From: Streptomyces monomycini
Lineage (GTDB): Bacteria > Actinomycetota > Actinomycetes > Streptomycetales > Streptomycetaceae
Length of the DNA stretch: 64,000 nt
Direction: 5' to 3'
Assembly (NCBI RefSeq): GCF_022271435.1
Contig: NZ_JAFIQY010000040.1
Span: 19,858-83,857 of the forward strand
Positions 9,264 to 18,226 of this stretch are shown here, one piece after another. The first letter of the stretch is position 1. Each line of letters starts with the position of its first letter. The translations under genes were made by a program, and so were the position numbers. The notes under the pieces were generated by a model. That model ran no database searches. It was not told the origin of the DNA and saw only the letters and a program-made list of their open reading frames with translations.

Positions 9264-10082
9264 TCACTGCTGCGGCGCGGACTCCGCCTCCGGAGCGGCA
9301 CCGAAACGGCGGTCCCGCTTGGCGTATTCGAGGCAGGCGTCCCACAGGTTCCGCCGGTCGAAATCCGGCCAGAGAATGTCCTGGAACACCATCTCGGCGT
9401 AGGCGCTCTGCCAGATCAGATAGTTGGACGTGCGCTGTTCGCCCGACGGCCGGACGAACAGGTCCACGTCCGGCATGTCCGGGTAGTACAGGTACTTGGC
9501 GACGGTCTTCTCGCTGACCTTCGACGGGTCCAGCTTCCCGGCCCGCACATCGGCCGCGATGGCCGCCGCCGCGTCCGCGATCTCCGCCCGGCCGCCGTAG
9601 TTGACGCAGAAATACAGCGTCATGGCGTCGTTGTCCTTGGTCTGCTCCTGGGCGACCTGGAGCTCCTGCACCACGGACTTCCACAGCTTCGGCATCCGGC
9701 CGACCCAGCGGATACGGATGCCCAGCGCGTCCATCTCGTCCCGGCGGCGGCGGATGACGTCACGGTTGAAGTTCATCAGGAAGCGGACCTCGTCGGGCGA
9801 GCGCTTCCAGTTCTCCGTGGAAAAGGCGTACAGCGACAGGTTCTTGACGCCCATCTCGATGCAGCCCTTGAGCACGTCGAGGACGACGCCCTCGCCGACC
9901 TTGTGGCCCTCGGTGCGGGGCAGGCCGCGCTCCTTGGCCCAGCGGCCGTTGCCGTCCATGACGACCGCCACGTGGTTCGGGACGAGTTCGCCGGGGATCT
10001 TCGGGGGACGCGCACCGGACGGGTGCGGCTCGGGCGTCTCGTACTCGCGTCGGCCGCGCCCCAGGAATCCGCGTCGTGCCAT
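9264..10082 (-). CDS. uppS: Isoprenyl transferase (di-trans,poly-cis-undecaprenyl diphosphate synthase)
   Basis: 272 residues from ATG 10082 (a GTG at 10091 is also in frame but too close to the GGAG). It condenses isopentenyl diphosphate onto an allylic primer to make the lipid carrier for cell wall polymers. Signature motifs of the cis-prenyltransferase family are visible: HVAVVMDGNGRWAKERG with the catalytic Asp and Mg site, TEGHKVG, LSLYAFSTENWKR, and the C-terminal RPSGEQRTSNYLIWQSAYAE stretch with the second metal Glu. Actinobacteria often have two paralogues; this one lies downstream of recO, a common arrangement. Confidence 0.95.
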   Translation of the reverse strand: MARRGFLGRGRREYETPEPHPSGARPPKIPGELVPNHVAVVMDGNGRWAKERGLPRTEGHKVGEGVVLDVLKGCIEMGVKNLSLYAFSTENWKRSPDEVRFLMNFNRDVIRRRRDEMDALGIRIRWVGRMPKLWKSVVQELQVAQEQTKDNDAMTLYFCVNYGGRAEIADAAAAIAADVRAGKLDPSKVSEKTVAKYLYYPDMPDVDLFVRPSGEQRTSNYLIWQSAYAEMVFQDILWPDFDRRNLWDACLEYAKRDRRFGAAPEAESAPQQ

Positions 10083-10178
10083 CCGGTCCACATCTCCTAT
10101 GCCGTAGTGCGTGGTGCGGTCGGGTCCGAGCCGCCGCCGTCTCCGGGCGGGCGCTCGCCCCCGAACTGCTGAGCCTAT

Positions 10179-10925
10179 CTATTTCTCTACGTACCGCAGC
10201 GAGCGCAGGCCGCGCTCCAGGTGCCAGTGCAGGTAGGCCGCGACGAGCCCGCTGCCCTCCCGGACGTGCCGGGGTTCGCACGCGTCCGCCGTCGCCCAGT
10301 CGCCGGACAGCAACGCCGCCAGCAGCCCGATGGCCTCGGAGGAGGGTACGACGCTGCCGGGCACCCGGCAGTCACCGCACACCACACCGCCCGACCCCAC
10401 GGAGAAGAAACGGTTCGGGCCGGGCAGGCCGCACTTGGCGCAGCCGTCGAAGCTGGGGGCGTAGCCGTTGACCGCGAGCGAGCGCAGCAGGAAGGCGTCC
10501 AGCACCAGGTGCGGTTCGTGCTCGCCGCGCGCGAGCGTGCGCAGTCCGCCGACCAGCAGCAGGTACTGCTGCACGGCCGGCTCGCCCTCGTGGTCGGTGA
10601 ACCGCTCGGCGGTCTCCAGCATGGCCGTGCCGGCGGTGTAACGGGCGTAGTCCGTGACGATGCCGCCCCCGTAGGCGGCGATGGTCTCGCTCTGCGTGCA
10701 CATGGGCAGTCCGCGTCCGACCAGCTCGCTGCCGCGGGCGTAGAACTGCACGTCGACGTGGGAGAACGGCTCCAGCCGGGCGCCGAACTTGGACTTCGTA
10801 CGGCGTACGCCCCGGGCCACGGCGCGTACCCGGCCGTGACCGCGCGTGAGGAAGGTGATGATCCGGTCCGCCTCGCCCAGCTTCTGGGTGCGCAGCACGA
10901 CGCCGTCATCGCGGAACAGACTCAT
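10179..10925 (-). CDS. recO: DNA repair protein RecO
   Basis: 248 residues starting at MSLFRDDGVVLR (ATG 10925; ATG 10934 also in frame). The N-terminal OB fold (about 1-80) ends near GVRRTKSKFGARLEPF; the C-terminal helical part carries a four-Cys zinc site, CAKCGLPGP and CGDC. RecO loads RecA onto SSB-coated single-stranded DNA with RecR during recombinational repair. It follows the TerB-like gene by 57 bases and precedes uppS by about 96, all on the minus strand, so the three may be co-transcribed. Confidence 0.95.
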   Translation of the reverse strand: MSLFRDDGVVLRTQKLGEADRIITFLTRGHGRVRAVARGVRRTKSKFGARLEPFSHVDVQFYARGSELVGRGLPMCTQSETIAAYGGGIVTDYARYTAGTAMLETAERFTDHEGEPAVQQYLLLVGGLRTLARGEHEPHLVLDAFLLRSLAVNGYAPSFDGCAKCGLPGPNRFFSVGSGGVVCGDCRVPGSVVPSSEAIGLLAALLSGDWATADACEPRHVREGSGLVAAYLHWHLERGLRSLRYVEK

Positions 10926-10982
10926 GCCGTCCATTCTCGCGCACCCGGCGGCGGCCCCGGTCCCGGCCGGTCCGCACCGCCC

Positions 10983-11708
10983 TCAGGACGGCGTACGGGC
11001 CGCCGCCAGCAGCCGGGCGGTGTCGTCCGGGCACAGCAGCAGGGCCGCGCCCACGGTGGTCAGGACCTCGCGCTCGGACGGCAGGTACGGGCCGTCGGCC
11101 AAGGCGATGCGGGCGCCCTGGAGGAGCAGCGACTCCCGGCCCGCCGGGGCCAGGTGCGGCGCCAGCGGCTCCAGCGCCTCGTGCAGCTCTATGGCCAGCG
11201 CCGTACCGCACGGGTCGAGGCCGCCGCCGGGACGGCCGACGCTCCCGGAGGCGGCGCGCGACAGGGCGCCGTCGTGCGCGCCGGGCAGCCGGCCGGTGTC
11301 CGCGGCGAGCGCGGCGAGCAGCGTCAGCAGCTGGTCCTCCGTGCAGTCCGCGAAGCCCGCGGCGCGCACCGTGCCCACCGCCGTGCCGCGCACCCCGGGC
11401 GAGGCCGTGCCGCCGGCGGCCAGTACGGCCAGCGTGACGGTGTGCACGGCGTCCCGGAGCATCGCCGAGAAGCGCGTGGTGGTGGGGTGGTCCAGGGCGT
11501 CCAGCGCGAAGTGGCCGCGGCAGGCGGAGCACTCGACGACCGGGCCCGCGGTGCCGCGCGGCAGCAGCGGCACGCCGAGGACGGTCAGACGCCGGCGGCC
11601 GGTCCGCCGGAGGTAGTTGCGGTCCCCGCCGCACTCGGGGCAGAAGAACTCGCCGTCGGCGACGGTGCGCCAGGACGTCCGCACACCCATCACAGCCAGC
11701 TTGTGCAT
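10983..11708 (-). CDS. TerB-like tellurite-resistance-domain protein with N-terminal zinc finger
   Basis: 241 residues, ATG 11708 preceded by GGAGG at good spacing. The N-terminal 60 residues carry two Cys pairs, FFCPECGG and ECSACRGHF, likely one zinc ribbon. The rest is alpha-helical and Ala/Leu-rich with two repeats of a TerB-like pattern (acidic helix then AxADGxLxxxE-like segment: ALADGPYLPSEREVL near the C-terminus). TerB-domain proteins are associated with stress and metal responses, but this group has no assigned reaction. The position next to recO is conserved in Streptomyces to my knowledge. Confidence 0.75.
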   Translation of the reverse strand: MHKLAVMGVRTSWRTVADGEFFCPECGGDRNYLRRTGRRRLTVLGVPLLPRGTAGPVVECSACRGHFALDALDHPTTTRFSAMLRDAVHTVTLAVLAAGGTASPGVRGTAVGTVRAAGFADCTEDQLLTLLAALAADTGRLPGAHDGALSRAASGSVGRPGGGLDPCGTALAIELHEALEPLAPHLAPAGRESLLLQGARIALADGPYLPSEREVLTTVGAALLLCPDDTARLLAAARTPS

Positions 11709-11830
11709 CACGTCGACCCTCCGTAACGCTCCGGCATCTTTGCCGCGTTGACGTGATGTTAGCCACATCCGTGATGCGGCGTCAGTAGTGCGGACCGGAC
11801 AAGACGGCCGTTTAAACCGGTTGAACGCCC

Positions 11831-11871
11831 GAGCGCCCCCCGGCGCTCGCGGAAAGAGCCGGGGGACGCTC
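11831..11871. terminator. Probable leuA terminator hairpin
   Basis: GAGCGCCCCCCGGC pairs with GCCGGGGGACGCTC (14 bp, one mismatch) around a 13-base loop. It lies about 90 bases downstream of the leuA stop on the minus strand and before the TerB-like gene. The stretch between it and leuA (11872-11958) has further GC-rich inverted segments (GTGCGG...CCGCAC) but no gene. Confidence 0.6.
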
Positions 11872-11958
11872 GGTACGTCGCAGGTCACAGCCGGTGTGCG
11901 GCCCGGAGCCCGGTCCGGCCCGCAGGCCGGGGGCGCGGACCGCACAACGGCCCGGTGA

Positions 11959-13746
11959 TCAGCGGCTCGCGCGGTTGACCGCCGAGACGGCCGCCTTGAT
12001 CGAGGCGCGCACGATGTTCGCGTCGATGCCGACGCCCCACAGCACCTTGTCGCCGATCGCGCACTCGATGTACGCGGCGGCCTGGGCGCCGACGCCCTCG
12101 CTCATCGTGTGCTCGACGTAGTCCAGCAGCCGTACGTCCACGTCGATCGCGTGCAGCGCGTCGAAGAACGCCGCCAGCGGGCCGTTGCCGGTACCGGTCA
12201 GGACCGTGTCGGCGCCGCCCACGACCGCCTCGACGGTCAGCGCGTCGGTGCCCTCGGTCGTCGTGGAGGTCTGCGCGCTGCGCAGCGCGATCCGGCCCCA
12301 GGCGTTCTCCGGGGTCGGCAGGTACTCGTCCTGGAAGACCGACCAGATCGCGTCCGGCGTGACCTCGCCGCCCTCGGCGTCGGTCTTCTCCTGGATGGTC
12401 TTGGAGAACTCGATCTGCATCCGGCGCGGCAGGTCCAGCTTGTGGTCGTTCTTCAGGACGTACGCGATGCCGCCCTTGCCGGACTGCGAGTTGACGCGGA
12501 TCACGGCCTCGTAGGAGCGGCCGACGTCCTTGGGGTCGATGGGCAGGTACGGGACGGCCCACTCCAGGTCGTCCACGCTCTTGCCCTGCTCCGCGGCCTG
12601 GACCTCCATGGCCTCGAAGCCCTTCTTGATGGCGTCCTGGTGGGAGCCGGAGAAGGCGGTGTAGACCAGGTCGCCCGCGTACGGGTGGCGCGGGTGGACC
12701 TCCATCTGGTTGCAGTACTCGGCGGTCCGGCGGACCTCGTCGATCTGCGAGAAGTCGATCTGCGGGTCCACGCCCTGGCTGAACAGGTTCATGCCCAGGG
12801 TGACCAGGTCCACGTTGCCGGTGCGCTCGCCCTGCCCGAACAGGCAGCCCTCGATCCGGTCCGCACCGGCCATGATCGCCAGTTCGGCGGCGGCCACCGC
12901 GGTGCCGCGGTCGTTGTGCGGGTGCACGGACAGGCAGATGTGCTCGCGCCGGGACAGGTTGCGCGACATCCACTCGAAGCGGTCGGCGTGCGTGGAGGGG
13001 GTGGAGCGCTCGACGGTGGCCGGCAGGTTCAGGATGATCTCGCGGCCCGCCTCGGGCTGCCAGACGTCCATCACGCCCTCGCAGACCTCCAGGGCGAAGT
13101 CCAGCTCGGTGTCGGTGAAGATCTCCGGGCTGTACTGGTAGCCGAACGCCGTCTCCGGGCCCAGGATCTTCTCCGCGTACTCCACGACCAGCCGCGTACC
13201 GTCCACCGCGATCTGCTTGACCTGCTCGCGCGAGCCGCGGAAGACCACCCGGCGGAAGACCGGCGCGGTGGCGTTGTACAGGTGGACGGTGGCCTTGTGG
13301 GCGCCGCGCAGCGACTCCACGGTCCGCTCGATCAGCTCCTCGCGGGCCTGCGTCAGGACGGAGATCGTCACGTCCTCGGGGATCGCACCCTCTTCGATGA
13401 TCGACCGTACGAAGTCGAAGTCGGTGGCGCCGGACGAGGGGAAACCGACCTCGATCTCCTTGTAGCCCATCTTCACCAGCAGGTCGAACATCTCGCGCTT
13501 GCGGGCCGGCGACATGGGGTCGATCAGGGCCTGGTTGCCGTCGCGCAGGTCCGTGGAGAGCCAGCGGGGCGCCTGGGTGATGCGGTTGTCCGGCCAGGTG
13601 CGGTCCGCGATGTCGACGGCCTCGTAACCGCCGTAGCGGTGCACCGGCAGGCCGGAGGGCTTCTGGGTGCGGGTCGCGTTCGTGATCGGGGTGGGGCGGC
13701 CGACGGAGTTCTCAGCGTGCTGGGCGGCGATCGACGGATTCGTCAT
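11959..13746 (-). CDS. leuA: 2-isopropylmalate synthase
   Basis: 595 residues, the long actinobacterial type. It condenses 2-oxoisovalerate with acetyl-CoA, the committed step of leucine synthesis. The catalytic TIM barrel shows WLSTDLRDGNQAL (metal and substrate Arg/Asp/Gln), GYKEIEVGFPS, LSVHPHNDRGTAV (metal-binding HxH) and the GCLFGQGERTGN flexible segment. The C-terminal 130 residues form the leucine-binding regulatory domain (TTTEGTDALTVEAVVGG onwards), so feedback inhibition is expected. A leucine-rich leader peptide and hairpin upstream suggest transcription attenuation as well. Confidence 0.97.
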   Translation of the reverse strand: MTNPSIAAQHAENSVGRPTPITNATRTQKPSGLPVHRYGGYEAVDIADRTWPDNRITQAPRWLSTDLRDGNQALIDPMSPARKREMFDLLVKMGYKEIEVGFPSSGATDFDFVRSIIEEGAIPEDVTISVLTQAREELIERTVESLRGAHKATVHLYNATAPVFRRVVFRGSREQVKQIAVDGTRLVVEYAEKILGPETAFGYQYSPEIFTDTELDFALEVCEGVMDVWQPEAGREIILNLPATVERSTPSTHADRFEWMSRNLSRREHICLSVHPHNDRGTAVAAAELAIMAGADRIEGCLFGQGERTGNVDLVTLGMNLFSQGVDPQIDFSQIDEVRRTAEYCNQMEVHPRHPYAGDLVYTAFSGSHQDAIKKGFEAMEVQAAEQGKSVDDLEWAVPYLPIDPKDVGRSYEAVIRVNSQSGKGGIAYVLKNDHKLDLPRRMQIEFSKTIQEKTDAEGGEVTPDAIWSVFQDEYLPTPENAWGRIALRSAQTSTTTEGTDALTVEAVVGGADTVLTGTGNGPLAAFFDALHAIDVDVRLLDYVEHTMSEGVGAQAAAYIECAIGDKVLWGVGIDANIVRASIKAAVSAVNRASR

Positions 13747-13784
13747 GGTGGCGCGGGGCTCCTCGTGTGTCCGCGGGGGGGGAG

Positions 13785-13838
13785 AGGCCGACGGGGCGAA
13801 AATCGCAACACCGAATCCCGCGGGGAGGGGGTCGGCCT
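13785..13838 (-). promoter_or_regulatory. leuA leader hairpin, possible attenuator
   Basis: On the minus strand AGGCCGAC, which overlaps the leader peptide's stop codon, can pair with GTCGGCCT 46 bases later. A C-rich, not U-rich, run follows. The leader peptide's stop codon lies in the left arm, so a ribosome finishing the peptide would block the stem. This is the geometry expected of an attenuator, but the stem is only 8 bp and it is my inference. Confidence 0.45.
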
Positions 13839-13890
13839 ACGACAACAGACCCTCGCCGCGGCAGCTAAGGAGAAGCAGCCCGTAACGCAT
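13837..13890 (-). CDS. Leucine-rich leader peptide upstream of leuA
   Basis: An 17-residue open frame, MRYGLLLLSCRGEGLLS, starting at ATG 13890 and ending in TAG at 13837. It has six leucines, four of them consecutive, and sits about 90 bases upstream of leuA on the same strand. Leucine leaders of this kind control leu operons by ribosome stalling, and similar leaders are known upstream of actinobacterial leuA. Its codons for the Leu run are CTG CTT CTC CTT; CTT and the nearby TTG are rare in this genome's highly biased codon use, which fits a sensor role. Confidence 0.8.
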   Translation of the reverse strand: MRYGLLLLSCRGEGLLS

Positions 13891-14050
13891 GATGCACAGC
13901 ACCCTAGCCGAGGTGACGCGGAATCTGCGGCCCCGTATCAGTATGCGGGACCGGGCCCACGTAACCCCCGAACAGCGATCTACCACACGTTTTCAGGAAT
14001 CATGACGCCAGGGCGTGACACGCTGATGACCCAGTGCCACATTGCCGTGC

Positions 14051-15115
14051 ATGAACCCTGAAGCCACTGAGAGCCACCCGGTCTTCTGCACGATCGTGCC
14101 GCCCCACGTCCTCGACCACCTCTCGCAACTGGAGGACGGGGGCCGTTCCGAGCGCGCCCTGCGCACCCTGGAGCACGACGCCCTGCAGCGCACCCGCCGC
14201 CGCATCACCACCGTCCGCGGCATGGCCGCGCCCACCGGCGCCCCGTCGGACAAGCCGAACCGCACGATCTACGACGCGCGGCACCTGGAGACGCTGCCGG
14301 GCAAGAAGGTGCACTCCGAGGACGACAAGCCGTCCAAGGACGCCTCCGTCAACCGCGCGCACGCGGGCCTCGGCGCCACCTTCGACCTGTACCTGAAGGT
14401 CTACGGCCGGCACTCCATCGACGACTCCGGCCTGCCGCTGAACGCGACCGTCCACTACGGCGAGAACTACGACAACGCCTTCTGGGACGGCCAGCGCATG
14501 GTCTTCGGCGACGGCGACAACGACCTGTTCCTCGACTTCACCATCCCGGTCGACGTCATCGGCCACGAGCTGACCCACGGCGTCACCCAGCACACCGCCA
14601 ACCTGGACTACTTCGGCCAGTCCGGCGCGCTCAACGAGTCCATGTCGGACGTCTTCGGCGCCCTGATCAAGCAGTACGCGCTGGGCCAGAACGCCTCCCA
14701 GGCCGACTGGCTGATCGGCGCCGGGCTGCTCGGCCCCAACGTCACCGGCGAGGCGCTGCGCTCGATGAAGGCCCCGGGCACCGCGTACGACGACGACGTC
14801 CTGGGCAAGGACCCGCAGCCCGCGACGATGGACGACTACGTCAAGACCTCCCGCGACAACGGCGGCGTGCACATCAACTCCGGCATCCCCAACCACGCCT
14901 TCTACCTGCTCGCCACGGCCCTCGGCGGCAACGCGTGGGAGCGGGCCGGACAGATCTGGTACAAGACGCTGACCGGCGGGGAGCTCGACAAGGACGCCCA
15001 GTTCGACGACTTCGCACGCCTGACGGTGGCCACCGCGCGCACCGAGTACGGTGAGGGCGACGTCCTCCAGGCCCTGACGAAGGCATGGTCGCAGGTGGGA
15101 GTTCCCACCACCTGA
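14051..15115 (+). CDS. M4-family metalloprotease, protealysin-like (thermolysin fold)
   Basis: 354 residues; ATG 14051 chosen (ATG 14042 adds three). The zinc site is HELTH at about residues 172-176 with the third ligand in ALNESMSD, and the catalytic His is in GGVHINSG. There is no signal peptide and the leader is only about 60 residues, beginning with the motif TIVPPHVLDHL. This is the short propeptide (PP-x-L box) of protealysin-like enzymes, unlike the long propeptide of secreted thermolysins. It probably self-cleaves and may stay inside the cell or leave by an unusual route. The next gene encodes an emfourin-like inhibitor. Confidence 0.93.
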   Translation: MNPEATESHPVFCTIVPPHVLDHLSQLEDGGRSERALRTLEHDALQRTRRRITTVRGMAAPTGAPSDKPNRTIYDARHLETLPGKKVHSEDDKPSKDASVNRAHAGLGATFDLYLKVYGRHSIDDSGLPLNATVHYGENYDNAFWDGQRMVFGDGDNDLFLDFTIPVDVIGHELTHGVTQHTANLDYFGQSGALNESMSDVFGALIKQYALGQNASQADWLIGAGLLGPNVTGEALRSMKAPGTAYDDDVLGKDPQPATMDDYVKTSRDNGGVHINSGIPNHAFYLLATALGGNAWERAGQIWYKTLTGGELDKDAQFDDFARLTVATARTEYGEGDVLQALTKAWSQVGVPTT

Positions 15116-15176
15116 TCCGCCACCATCTGGCCCGATCTGTCCGTTTCCCCGCACCCCACTGGGTAGGAAGCCCGTC

Positions 15177-15443
15177 ATGCGGATTCAAGTACGACGCACC
15201 GGCGGCTTCGCCGGTATCGAGCGCCACGCCGAGGTCGACACCTCCGGCCGCCCCGATGCCGCGGAATGGCACGCCCTGGCCGAGCAGGCAGCCGCCGCCG
15301 GCCGGGGCACGCCCCCGGTAGGCGTCCCCGACGGTTTCAGCTACCAGATCACCATCGACGGCCACACGGTCTACGCCTCCGACCCCCGGCTCACCACGGA
15401 ACAGCGCAAGCTGATCAGCAGAGTACTGAAGGAGGGCTGCTGA
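15177..15443 (+). CDS. Emfourin-like inhibitor of the M4 protease
   Basis: 88 residues with AGGAAG just before ATG 15177, 61 bases downstream of the M4 protease gene. The fold pattern is that of emfourin (M4in), a small protein inhibitor described with protealysin of Serratia: MRIQVRRTGGFAGIERHAEVDT as the first strand pair (split here), a short helix with EWHALAEQ, then PDGFSYQITIDG and a C-terminal helix. Its partner is inferred from gene order and family, and it is expected to act as a tight reversible inhibitor. One Cys at the C-terminus (GC end) is unusual and could permit dimers. Confidence 0.8.
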   Translation: MRIQVRRTGGFAGIERHAEVDTSGRPDAAEWHALAEQAAAAGRGTPPVGVPDGFSYQITIDGHTVYASDPRLTTEQRKLISRVLKEGC

Positions 15444-15520
15444 CCGGCCGCCCGGCCGGCAACTCCGCTTCCGTGCATGCCCCTTGACACAGGTTCCCGC
15501 CGGTAACCAGGATCCGGCCC

Positions 15521-16912
15521 ATGGACGGATCACGTGCGCCGGGTGGGTCCTCGTCGGGTGCGTTGCCCCGCTTTCCGGCGGGGTTCGTGTGGGGGGTGTC
15601 GACGTCCGCGTACCAGATCGAGGGGGCGGTGGACGAGGACGGCCGCGGGCGGTCGGTGTGGGACGCCTTCGTGGAGCGGGCCGGGCGGGTCAAGGACGGC
15701 TCCGACGGCCGGGTGGCGACCGGGCACTACCAGCGGTACCGCGAGGACGTCGCGCTGATCGAGGAGCTGGGAGTCGGCGCGTACCGGTTCTCGGTGGCCT
15801 GGCCCCGGGTGATGCCGGACGGTGGCCCGCGGGTCAACGCGGCGGGGCTGGACTTCTACGACCGGCTGGTCGACGCGCTGTGCGCGGCGGGCGTCCGGCC
15901 GGTGCCGACGCTCTTCCACTGGGACACGCCGGAGGCCGTCGAGGCGGCGGGCGGGTGGCTGGAGCGGGACACTGCGTCGCGGTTCGCGGCGTACGCGGAC
16001 GCCGTGGCGGCGCGCCTCGGTGACCGGGTGGACCGGTGGATCACGCTCAACGAGCCCGCCGAGCTGACGCTGCTGGGGTACGGGCTGGGGCAGCACGCGC
16101 CGGGCCGGGAGCTGGGCTTCGGGGCGCTGCCCGTGGCGCATCACCTGCTGCTGGGCCACGGCCTGGCCGTGCAGGCGCTGCGGGCGCGGGGTGCGGGCGG
16201 CATCGGGATCGCCAATTCGCACGGGCCGACGTGGGCCGCCTCGGAGTCGGCCGCCGACCAGGAGGCGGCCGGGCTGTACGACCTGCTGCTGAACCGTCTG
16301 TTCGCGGAGCCGGTGCTGCTGGGGCGCTATCCGGAGGAGGAGCTGACGGCGCCGCTGCTGTCCGGGACCGGTCCGGTGGACGAGGACCTGCGGATCATCG
16401 GCGAGCCGCTGGACTGGTACGGGGTGAATTACTACCAGCCGACGAAGGTGGGGGCGCCTGCGGCGGAGGGCGCCGGAGGGGGCGACTTCGCGGGGATCGA
16501 GCTGCCGCCGGGGCTGCCGTTCGCGCCTCGGGAGATCGAGGGGTATCCGCGGACGGACTTCGGGTGGCCGGTGGTGCCCGCGGCGCTGACCGAGCTGCTG
16601 ACCGGGTTCCGCGACCGGTACGGCGACCGGCTGCCGCCCGTGGTCATCACCGAGAACGGCTGCTCGTACGACGGTGTCGGGGACCGGGAGCGGATCGCCT
16701 TCCTGGACGGGCACCTGCGGGCCCTGCACGACGCGATCACCGCCGGGGTGGACGTGCGCGGCTACTTCGTCTGGTCGCTGCTGGACAACTTCGAGTGGGC
16801 GGAGGGGTACGCCCGCAGGTTCGGGCTGGTGCACGTCGACTACGACACGCTGGTCCGGACCCCGAAGGCTTCGTACTACTGGCTGCGGGACGCGCTTCGG
16901 GCCCAGCGGTGA
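15521..16912 (+). CDS. GH1 beta-glucosidase
   Basis: 463 residues, the normal length of bacterial GH1 enzymes. It hydrolyses beta-glucosides such as cellobiose with retention. The acid/base Glu is in ITLNEPAE (residue 178) and the nucleophile Glu in VITENGCSYD (residue 378); the N-terminal FPAGFVWGVSTSAYQIEGA motif and the late DNFEWAEGYARRFGL segment are also in place. There is no signal peptide, so it acts on sugars imported to the cytosol. Its stop overlaps the start of the next gene, a sugar-type MFS transporter, so the two are translationally coupled. Confidence 0.95.
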   Translation: MDGSRAPGGSSSGALPRFPAGFVWGVSTSAYQIEGAVDEDGRGRSVWDAFVERAGRVKDGSDGRVATGHYQRYREDVALIEELGVGAYRFSVAWPRVMPDGGPRVNAAGLDFYDRLVDALCAAGVRPVPTLFHWDTPEAVEAAGGWLERDTASRFAAYADAVAARLGDRVDRWITLNEPAELTLLGYGLGQHAPGRELGFGALPVAHHLLLGHGLAVQALRARGAGGIGIANSHGPTWAASESAADQEAAGLYDLLLNRLFAEPVLLGRYPEEELTAPLLSGTGPVDEDLRIIGEPLDWYGVNYYQPTKVGAPAAEGAGGGDFAGIELPPGLPFAPREIEGYPRTDFGWPVVPAALTELLTGFRDRYGDRLPPVVITENGCSYDGVGDRERIAFLDGHLRALHDAITAGVDVRGYFVWSLLDNFEWAEGYARRFGLVHVDYDTLVRTPKASYYWLRDALRAQR

Positions 16913-18210
16913 CCGGTGCGGGGGCCGCGGGCACGCCCGGGGTCCCCTCGGGCACGCCCGGGGCTCCCGCCGGCACGTCCGGGGCCCTCGCCGAGCCGGT
17001 CGAGCGGGTGGGCGGCGGCTGGACCGCGGCGCTGGCGCTGGCCAACGGGGCGGTCTGGGTCGGCTGGTACGGGCCGATCCAGATCCTGCTGGCTCTCCAG
17101 GCGGCCGAGCTGGCGCCGCCGGGCACGTCGAAGGAGTCGGTGCTGGCGTGGGTGACGGGCCTGGGCGCGGCGGTGTCGCTCGTCGCCAATCCGGTCTTCG
17201 GCGCGCTGTCGGACCGTACGGTGTCGCGGTTCGGGCGCCGTACGCCGTGGATCGCGGCCGGTGTGCTCGGGGGTGCGGGGGCGCTGTGCCTGTTGGCTGC
17301 CGCCCGGAGCGTCGCCGCCATGGCGGCCGGGTGGTGTCTGGTGCAGCTGGCGCTCAACGCCGCGTTCGCGGCGGTCACCGCGGCCGTACCGGACCGCGTC
17401 CCGCACCTCCAGCGCGGCGCGGTGGGCGGCTGGCTGGGCGCGGCGCAGATCCTGGGCGTGGTGGTTGGTACCGGCCTGGCCACCGCCGCGGGCGGCGTCG
17501 CGGCGGGGTACGCGGCCTGCGCCGCTTTCACCGTGCTGGCCACGCTGCCGTACGTCCTGCGCTACCGGGACCTGCGGATCGGGCCCGGTGACCGGCCGCC
17601 GTTCGCGTGGCGGCCGTTCCTCGCCGGGTTCTGGATCAGTCCGCGCCGCCACCCCGACCTGGCGTGGGCGTGGCTGACCCGCTTCCTGGTCAACCTCGGC
17701 AACGCGATCGCGCTGCTGTACCTGCTCTACTACCTGCGCGATGTGCTGCACCGGCCCCGCCCGGGGGACGGCGTGCTCATCCTGACCGCCGTCAACGGGG
17801 TGATGCTGCTCGCCACCGTCGTCGTCGGCGGGGTGTGGTCGGACCGTTCGGGCCGCCGCAAGCCGTTCGTGCTCTGGTCCGGCGTGATCATGGCGGTGGC
17901 CACCGCGCTGCTCGCCGGGTGGCAGACCTGGACCGGCGCGCTGGTCGCCGCCGCGCTGCTGGGCGTCGGCTTCGGCGTCTTCACGTCGGTGGACTTCGCC
18001 CTGATGACGGACGTGCTGCCGGCCGCCGCCCACCGGGGCCGGGACCTCGGCGTCGTCAACATCGCAAACTCGCTGCCGCAGGTGGCCGCCCCCGCACTGG
18101 CCGCGCCCATCGTGACGTACCTGGGCGGCTACCGGACGCTGTACCTGGTCGCGGCGGGCATCGGGCTGGCGGGGGCGCTGCTGGTGCGGCGGATCCGCGG
18201 GGTGGCGTGA
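16909..18210 (+). CDS. MFS transporter, GPH/SUC-like, probably for glucosides
   Basis: 433 residues from GTG 16909, which shares bases with the glucosidase stop (GTGA overlap). A Gly/Pro/Ala-rich 35-residue leader precedes 12 predicted helices. The loop motif SDRTVSRFGRRTPWIAAG matches the SDR(T)xSRxGRRxPW signature of the sucrose and GPH-type sugar:cation symporters, and a second partial copy, WSDRSGRRKPFVLWSG, lies in the C-half. Coupling to a GH1 enzyme supports uptake of a disaccharide or aryl-glucoside. The N-terminal repeats (GTPGVPSGTPGAPAGT) are low complexity. Confidence 0.85.
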   Translation: MTGAGAAGTPGVPSGTPGAPAGTSGALAEPVERVGGGWTAALALANGAVWVGWYGPIQILLALQAAELAPPGTSKESVLAWVTGLGAAVSLVANPVFGALSDRTVSRFGRRTPWIAAGVLGGAGALCLLAAARSVAAMAAGWCLVQLALNAAFAAVTAAVPDRVPHLQRGAVGGWLGAAQILGVVVGTGLATAAGGVAAGYAACAAFTVLATLPYVLRYRDLRIGPGDRPPFAWRPFLAGFWISPRRHPDLAWAWLTRFLVNLGNAIALLYLLYYLRDVLHRPRPGDGVLILTAVNGVMLLATVVVGGVWSDRSGRRKPFVLWSGVIMAVATALLAGWQTWTGALVAAALLGVGFGVFTSVDFALMTDVLPAAAHRGRDLGVVNIANSLPQVAAPALAAPIVTYLGGYRTLYLVAAGIGLAGALLVRRIRGVA

Positions 18211-18226
18211 GGGCCGGTGCCGCCGG

